From contig CBINHE010000087.1 in the NCBI GenBank assembly GCA_966250375.1, positions 1 through 17,971 of the forward strand: a stretch of 17,971 nucleotides of DNA, in the 5' to 3' direction. Shown here in pieces: positions 14,171 to 17,971 of the stretch; within the stretch, counting starts at the first letter, position 1; each line of letters begins with the position of its first letter. This stretch comes from CAMLDH01 sp966250375 (GTDB lineage Bacteria > Pseudomonadota > Gammaproteobacteria > Burkholderiales > Burkholderiaceae_D). The translations under genes were made by a program, and so were the position numbers. Under the pieces are notes generated by a model that worked only from the letters and a program-made list of their open reading frames with translations, was not told the DNA's origin and searched no databases.

Positions 14171-16605
14171 ATCGCCTCCCACATCGCCATTCCCTGACCG
14201 TGCGCGCGATCGCCAGCGCCGTCCTCTTCACGCTCGGCTACACCCCGATCGCAGGCGGCATCACCGGCACGCTCGCCGCCGCGCAAACGGCGCAGAACAC
14301 CACGACCAGCTACCAATACGACGCCAACGGCAACCTCACCCAAATCACCGACCCGCTCGGCCGCAGCACCAACCAAAGCTACGATGCGTTGAACCGCCTC
14401 AAGCAGCAATTGCAACCGGCCCCTGTGTCCGGCGCCGCGCGTCCTGCCATCAATTACACCTATGACGGCCAGGACCACCTCGCCACGGTAGTCGACCCCA
14501 GAAATCTCACCACGACCACCACGACCGATGGCCTGGGCAACCCCACCGCGCTGACCAGCCCCGACACCGGCACCACCAACCGCACCTACGCGGCCGGTCT
14601 CCTCAAAACCAGCAAGGATGCGCGAGGACTCACCACCACCTACACGTACGACGCGCTCAACCGGGTCACCAAAATCGCCTACGCCACCGGCACTGCCACG
14701 CTATTCGAATACGACGGCGGCGCCGCAGGCGCCCCCCACGCGAAAGGGCGCCTGACCAAAATGACCGATGAATCGGGGCAGACGACCTACGCGTACGGGC
14801 TGTTTGGCCGGCTGCAAAGCAAGGTGCAAACGGTCACCAACGGCACCGTCGCCAGGAGTTTCACCGTCGCCTATGCCTATGGCGCCAGCGGCAGCAGCAC
14901 CGACGAACTCACCAGCGTGACCTACCCCAGCGGCAATCGCATCAACGCCACCTACGACAGTGCCGGCCGCATCAGCAGCCTCACGCTCAACCCGGCCAAG
15001 GCCGGCGGCACCGATACCGGCACCAGCATCCCCTTGCTCACCGACATCGGCTACCAGCCGTTCGGCCCGGTGCGCAGCTGGACCTGGGGCAATAGCAGTG
15101 CGACCAGTGTCAACACCTATGCGCGGGGATTCGACCTCGATGGCCGGATCACCAGCTATCCGCTTGGCAGCGGCGTCAACAACGGCACCAACCGCACGGT
15201 CGCGTATGACGCCGCGAGCAGAATCGGCGCCACCACCCATACCGGCACGGGCACCGGCAACAATACACCCGCCAATTACAACCAAAGCTTCCGGTACGAC
15301 AACCTCGACCGTCTCAACAGCGTTATTGGCAGCAATGCCAGCCAGGGCTACCAATACGACGCCAACGGCAACCGCACGCAAGCGACATACGGCGGCACGG
15401 CGTACGGCAACACCATCGCAGCCGGCAGCAACCGGCTGACGGCCACGACCGGCCCGGCGCCGGCCAAGACGATGACCTACGATGCGATGGGCAGTGTGCT
15501 CGGCGATGGCACGAACAGTTACACCTATAGTGCGCGAGGCCGGATGGACAGCGTCAAGGCAGGCGCCAATGCAGCCACGTTTTATCGCTACAACGGCCTC
15601 GGGCAGCGGACCCGGAAGATCGGCCCGACGGCGCTGGTGGCCAGCGGCACCAATTACTACGTGTACGATGAAGCCGGCCGCTTGCTGGGCGAATACGATG
15701 TGAACGGCAAGGTGATCGAGGAAACGGTGTACCTGGGCGATGTGCCGGTGGCAACGTTGACGCAGACGATTACGGGCATTGCACCAGGCTATGTGATCAC
15801 GCCACATGTGCATTACATTTATGCGGATCACCTGAACACGCCAAGAGTGATCACGCGGGCGACGGATAACCAGATCGTGTGGCGGTGGGATAATGCGGAT
15901 GCGTTCGGGCTGATCCAGCCGGACGAGAATCCGAGCGGGCTGGGCGCGTTCAAGTACAACCCGAGGTTTCCGGGGCAAATGTTCGACAAGGAAACCAATC
16001 TCTTCTACAACTGGCATCGGTATCTCAATCCGCAGACTGGGCGATACACGACTTTCGATCCGATCGGCCTCGCCGGTGGAATCAACGGATATGCATATGT
16101 CGGAGGGAATCCGGTTTCGTACACTGATCCTAAAGGACTCCAGGCTGCGGTAGCTGGAAGAGTTGCTGTCAAGTGTTTGTTGAGTCCTGTCTGTCGTGCG
16201 GCTGCTGCCACCGCCGCCACCGCCGCAGTAGAAAGGACCGCGCAGATCTGCAGCGATGGCATAGACAAGGCTCGTAATTGGTATGCGCAGGGTGAAGATA
16301 AACCTAGCTTGATCGATCCCAGCGATGAGCAGCATATTCTTGACGGTGATGGCAAAGGCTCGGGTGGACATCGTCCGGGTACCGGTCAGCCAGGCAAGAG
16401 CGAGTTCCCTGCTGGCTGGTCTGATGGAAAAATAACTGGTGAGATATCTGATGTAGCTACAGATCCAAATTCGGTTGTCACTCCAAGTTTTGGTGGGCGT
16501 TCGGTGGTTTCTGGAACTCGTGAAGGAGTTGATATCAGGGTAATTATTGATGGAAACGGGAGAATTATTACTGGTTTTCCAACCAACGTCCCACGTAATC
16601 CATGA
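14167..16605 (+). CDS. Rhs protein with EndoU nuclease tip, C-terminal half of a split Rhs toxin
   Basis: The 812-residue protein opens with its own signal-like sequence (basic start, hydrophobic TVRAIASAVLFTLGYTPIAGG, then LAAAQTAQ) and then passes directly into YD repeats (YQYDANGNLTQITDPLGRST). Repeats continue to about 540. The Rhs-associated core follows at about 548-658 (YIYADHLNTPRVI, FDKETNLFYNWHRYLNPQTG, DPIGLAGGINGYAYVGGNP) and ends DPKGL. The variable tip begins there. Its last 95 residues match bacterial EndoU: HILDGDGKG with His723, GGHRPGTG with His735, PGKSEFPAGWSD with Lys744, and GRIITGFP with Thr802. EndoU tips cleave RNA; some known ones attack tRNA anticodon loops. The tip DNA is visibly less GC-rich than the repeats, as expected for swapped toxin tips. 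A candidate immunity gene follows. Confidence 0.9.
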   Translation: MNRLPHRHSLTVRAIASAVLFTLGYTPIAGGITGTLAAAQTAQNTTTSYQYDANGNLTQITDPLGRSTNQSYDALNRLKQQLQPAPVSGAARPAINYTYDGQDHLATVVDPRNLTTTTTTDGLGNPTALTSPDTGTTNRTYAAGLLKTSKDARGLTTTYTYDALNRVTKIAYATGTATLFEYDGGAAGAPHAKGRLTKMTDESGQTTYAYGLFGRLQSKVQTVTNGTVARSFTVAYAYGASGSSTDELTSVTYPSGNRINATYDSAGRISSLTLNPAKAGGTDTGTSIPLLTDIGYQPFGPVRSWTWGNSSATSVNTYARGFDLDGRITSYPLGSGVNNGTNRTVAYDAASRIGATTHTGTGTGNNTPANYNQSFRYDNLDRLNSVIGSNASQGYQYDANGNRTQATYGGTAYGNTIAAGSNRLTATTGPAPAKTMTYDAMGSVLGDGTNSYTYSARGRMDSVKAGANAATFYRYNGLGQRTRKIGPTALVASGTNYYVYDEAGRLLGEYDVNGKVIEETVYLGDVPVATLTQTITGIAPGYVITPHVHYIYADHLNTPRVITRATDNQIVWRWDNADAFGLIQPDENPSGLGAFKYNPRFPGQMFDKETNLFYNWHRYLNPQTGRYTTFDPIGLAGGINGYAYVGGNPVSYTDPKGLQAAVAGRVAVKCLLSPVCRAAAATAATAAVERTAQICSDGIDKARNWYAQGEDKPSLIDPSDEQHILDGDGKGSGGHRPGTGQPGKSEFPAGWSDGKITGEISDVATDPNSVVTPSFGGRSVVSGTREGVDIRVIIDGNGRIITGFPTNVPRNP

Positions 16606-16644
16606 TATAGACGGATTCGTGACTTACTTAAGCTCATAAAAATA

Positions 16645-16672
16645 TTGCTAATTCGACCGTTCTTCATAATAT
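16645..16672 (+). promoter_or_regulatory. Candidate promoter for the immunity gene
   Basis: TTGCTA (16645-16650) and TAATAT (16667-16672) are separated by 16 bases in an AT-rich gap after the EndoU gene. A promoter here would allow the downstream immunity gene to be expressed independently of the toxin. The predicted start of transcription would fall at the 5' side of the next hairpin, which is odd and lowers confidence. Confidence 0.3.
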
Positions 16673-16679
16673 TTAAAAA

Positions 16680-16712
16680 GCCTCCTTAAGAAAGGGAGGC
16701 ACTTCCTTTTTT
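16680..16712 (+). terminator. Hairpin terminator between EndoU toxin and immunity gene
   Basis: GCCTCC (16680-16685) pairs with GGAGGC (16695-16700), with further partial pairing inside. ACTTCC and a six-T run ending near 16712 follow, and an A-rich stretch lies just before the stem. It would end or attenuate transcription of the Rhs genes before the immunity gene. Confidence 0.6.
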
Positions 16713-16730
16713 CAAAGATAGGCAGAATTC

Positions 16731-17030
16731 ATGCGTCCTCAATCTGAAAGTTTGAAACAATCGTTGCGCTTTCTTGCCGCAGCTCGCTACTACTTGCCAA
16801 TGCATCTTCAATCCCCATCTCAATGGGAAGAGCAGTATCAGGAGTACTTGCACCACATGGAATATGAGCTTGCCTTAGAGGCGCTAGAAGCTATTGGTGA
16901 AGCTCAGCCTAGCTATGCTGAGGAATCGTTATTTTGGCAAGAACTGCTTCTGGCATCTCAACAAATGGGGCTGCATGAACATGCAACTAGAAATGCAGAA
17001 AAATTGAAAGAAGTTCTCTCTAAGGCTTAA
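16731..17030 (+). CDS. Small acidic protein, probable immunity to the EndoU toxin
   Basis: The 99-residue, mostly helical acidic protein (SLKQSLRFLAAARYYLP, then YQEYLHHMEYELALEALEAI, then SLFWQELLLASQQMGLHEHA) lies directly downstream of the EndoU tip on the same strand, where immunity genes normally sit. Its ELALEALE and FWQELLLA pattern resembles small immunity-type proteins seen beside polymorphic toxins, though I cannot name the family with certainty. AGG at about 16715-16718 precedes the ATG. It should bind and block the EndoU nuclease in the cytoplasm. Low GC matches the tip rather than the Rhs repeats. Function is assigned by position, size and charge. Confidence 0.7.
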   Translation: MRPQSESLKQSLRFLAAARYYLPMHLQSPSQWEEQYQEYLHHMEYELALEALEAIGEAQPSYAEESLFWQELLLASQQMGLHEHATRNAEKLKEVLSKA

Positions 17031-17090
17031 GCCAGTGTAGATACCGTTTTATTCGTCAACTGGGTAAGTCGCAATCGTAAGGCGTCAATA

Positions 17091-17142
17091 AACGCGGTAA
17101 GTTAGGCTCACGTAGGTTGGCGCTGAGCTTGCGAAGCCCAAC
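17091..17142. repeat. 52-bp direct repeat, copy 1 (imperfect hairpin)
   Basis: It starts AACGCGGTAA and ends in CGTAGGTTGG, CGCTGAGCTT, GCGAAGCCCAAC. It matches 17226-17277 at 47 of 52 positions with no gaps. GTTGG pairs with CCAAC and GCT with AGC, so each copy can form a hairpin. GTAGGTTGGGCTGAGC...GAAGCCCAAC sequences are dispersed repeats in many bacteria. Confidence 0.75.
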
Positions 17143-17225
17143 ATTCACCCACACAAGGCCATAACTCGATAAGGCGCACTCGGTAAGGGCCGTAGATCGG
17201 GCAAAGGCCGTAACCCGCAATAGTT

Positions 17226-17277
17226 AACGCGGTAACGTGGGCTAACGTAGGTTGGTGCTGAGCTTGCGAAGCCCAAC
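17226..17277. repeat. 52-bp direct repeat, copy 2, abutting the orphan Rhs module
   Basis: This second copy ends 22 bases before Rhs homology resumes at 17300. The stretch between the copies (17143-17225) contains degenerate AAGGCC-type motifs starting at 17155, 17171, 17185 and 17204. The position directly before a spare toxin cassette suggests a recombination boundary. Confidence 0.75.
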
Positions 17278-17299
17278 GATTTATTTCACACACATCTCT

Positions 17300-17917
17300 T
17301 TCGACAAGGAAAGCAATCTCCATTACAACTACTTTCGGGATTGCGATCCGGTCACGGGCAGGTATGTGCAATCCGATCCGATCGGACTACGAGGTGGGCT
17401 GAATACCTATGCGTATGTTAATAGCAATCCGATTGTTTTCTATGATCCAACAGGGCTGCAAATTGCCGTACCTGTAATTCCTCCTCCACCAGGTGGAAGT
17501 ACTAATGGCGGTATTAATAGCGGCACTCCGGGGTACAACCCTGTGACGGATATGCCAACTTCTATTCCGCCATCAAGCCCGAATTACACACCGATTCCGG
17601 CTTCGGTTTGTTTTGCTGCGCCAGCTATTTGCGCGATTATCATCGCTGCTAATAAACCACCAAGAGATGCTTACGATCCAAATGGTGCAAAGGCACCTGG
17701 TAAACCAGGAGGTGCGGAAGGCTTTTGTGATCCGAAAGGCGGAGAAAACTGGATACGTAATCCTAATGGCCGTGGCTTTGGATGGGAGCACAAAGACGGT
17801 TCCGTCTGGGTTCCGACGGGACCAGATTCCCAATCTGCTGGTAATGCACATGGAGGCTCGCATTGGGATGTTCAGCTTCCCGGCGGAGGGTATCGAAATG
17901 TTAAGCCGGTGCGTTAA
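17300..17917 (+). pseudogene. Orphan Rhs core fragment with polymorphic toxin type 37-like tip, no start codon
   Basis: Rhs homology begins abruptly at FDKESNLHYNYF, aligning with FDKETNLFYNWH of the main Rhs gene, and continues through TGRYVQSDPIGLRGGLN and YAYVNSNP to DPTGLQ (17444-17461). A new tip follows: a Pro-rich spacer, a hydrophobic segment (SVCFAAPAICAIIIAANK) and a C-terminal domain with EGFCDPKGGENW, WEHKDGSVWVPTG and GGSHWDVQLPGGGYRNV. This pattern resembles polymorphic toxin type 37 (Ntox37). There is no ATG/GTG with a ribosome site before the homology; only a TTG at 17252 inside the repeat extends the frame. It is therefore probably silent, a reserve tip that could replace the EndoU tip by recombination in the shared core. 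The expected immunity gene would lie beyond 17917, where the IS-like end begins. Confidence 0.78.
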
Positions 17918-17918
17918 G

Positions 17919-17971
17919 TCATAGGGTTATACACAAATATGAAACTCAATTTTATTCCCGTAACATCTGCA
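17919..17971 (+). mobile_element. Right insertion-sequence-like end (53-bp inverted repeat)
   Basis: This is an exact reverse complement of 3-55, reading outward as CATAGGGTTATACACAAAT from 17920. It begins one base after the stop codon of the orphan toxin module. The element body lies outside the window, and since both inner ends are the same, the two copies face each other in inverted orientation. Alternative reading: an ATG at 17939 opens MKLNFIPVTSA, which could be the start of a downstream immunity gene, but the same sequence interrupting the SDR gene argues for a mobile element. Confidence 0.6.

Noticed and set aside
13175..14182. Long minus-strand ORF (335 codons) opposite the first Rhs gene
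   Set aside because: The Gly/Val/Ala-rich repetitive translation mirrors the YD repeats on the coding strand, and the frame is open because of the GC-rich repeats; no start signal.
14701..16371. Minus-strand ORF of 556 codons opposite the second Rhs gene
   Set aside because: Shadow of the Rhs core and repeats; low-complexity composition and no domain signatures, while the plus strand has clear Rhs motifs.
3..17971. A functional composite transposon carrying the whole window
   Set aside because: The interior is largely housekeeping chromosomal genes (rfaE2, mksBEF, copper chaperone), so two separate insertions are more likely; kept only as a possibility in the findings.

Overview
The window looks like a chromosomal segment of a betaproteobacterium, most likely Burkholderiales/Oxalobacteraceae-like. 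That placement is an inference from gene content and protein style (MksBEF, stand-alone RfaE2, PCu(A)C, Sec-exported Rhs), not from a marker gene. Both ends carry the same 53-bp sequence in opposite orientation (3..55 and 17919..17971). The inner tip, CATAGGGTTATACACAAAT, resembles the outside end of IS50/Tn5. The left copy cuts off a short-chain dehydrogenase gene, and the right copy begins one base after the stop codon of a toxin module. The simplest reading is a segment bounded by two inverted copies of one insertion sequence.

Left half, ordinary chromosomal genes: a 3'-truncated SDR oxidoreductase (-), a BON + SRPBCC membrane protein (+), an MFS transporter (-), a ferritin-like di-iron protein (+) with a strong terminator, and rfaE2 for ADP-heptose synthesis (+).

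Middle: a condensin operon on the minus strand, mksF-mksE-mksB, of the Pseudomonas MksBEF kind. No JetD/MksG nuclease gene is visible. About 400 bp between mksE and mksB hold two related units made of perfect palindromes, whose arms differ in sequence but remain self-complementary. This stretch is bracketed by a 22-bp inverted repeat, one arm of which lies inside the 3' end of mksE. Upstream of mksF are a possible MITE-like element and a periplasmic copper chaperone gene (-).

Right half, a polymorphic toxin locus: after a very strong hairpin terminator come two Rhs genes joined by an ATGA overlap with a perfect Shine-Dalgarno, each encoding its own export signal. The second ends in the Rhs core and an EndoU-type nuclease tip. 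It is followed by a small acidic candidate immunity gene. Then come two 52-bp direct repeats and a start-less orphan Rhs module with a different tip (polymorphic toxin type 37-like), which ends at the right-hand insertion-sequence-like end.

The most interesting points are the two-polypeptide Rhs shell with a spare toxin cassette, the covarying palindromes inside the condensin operon, and the inverted IS50-like ends.
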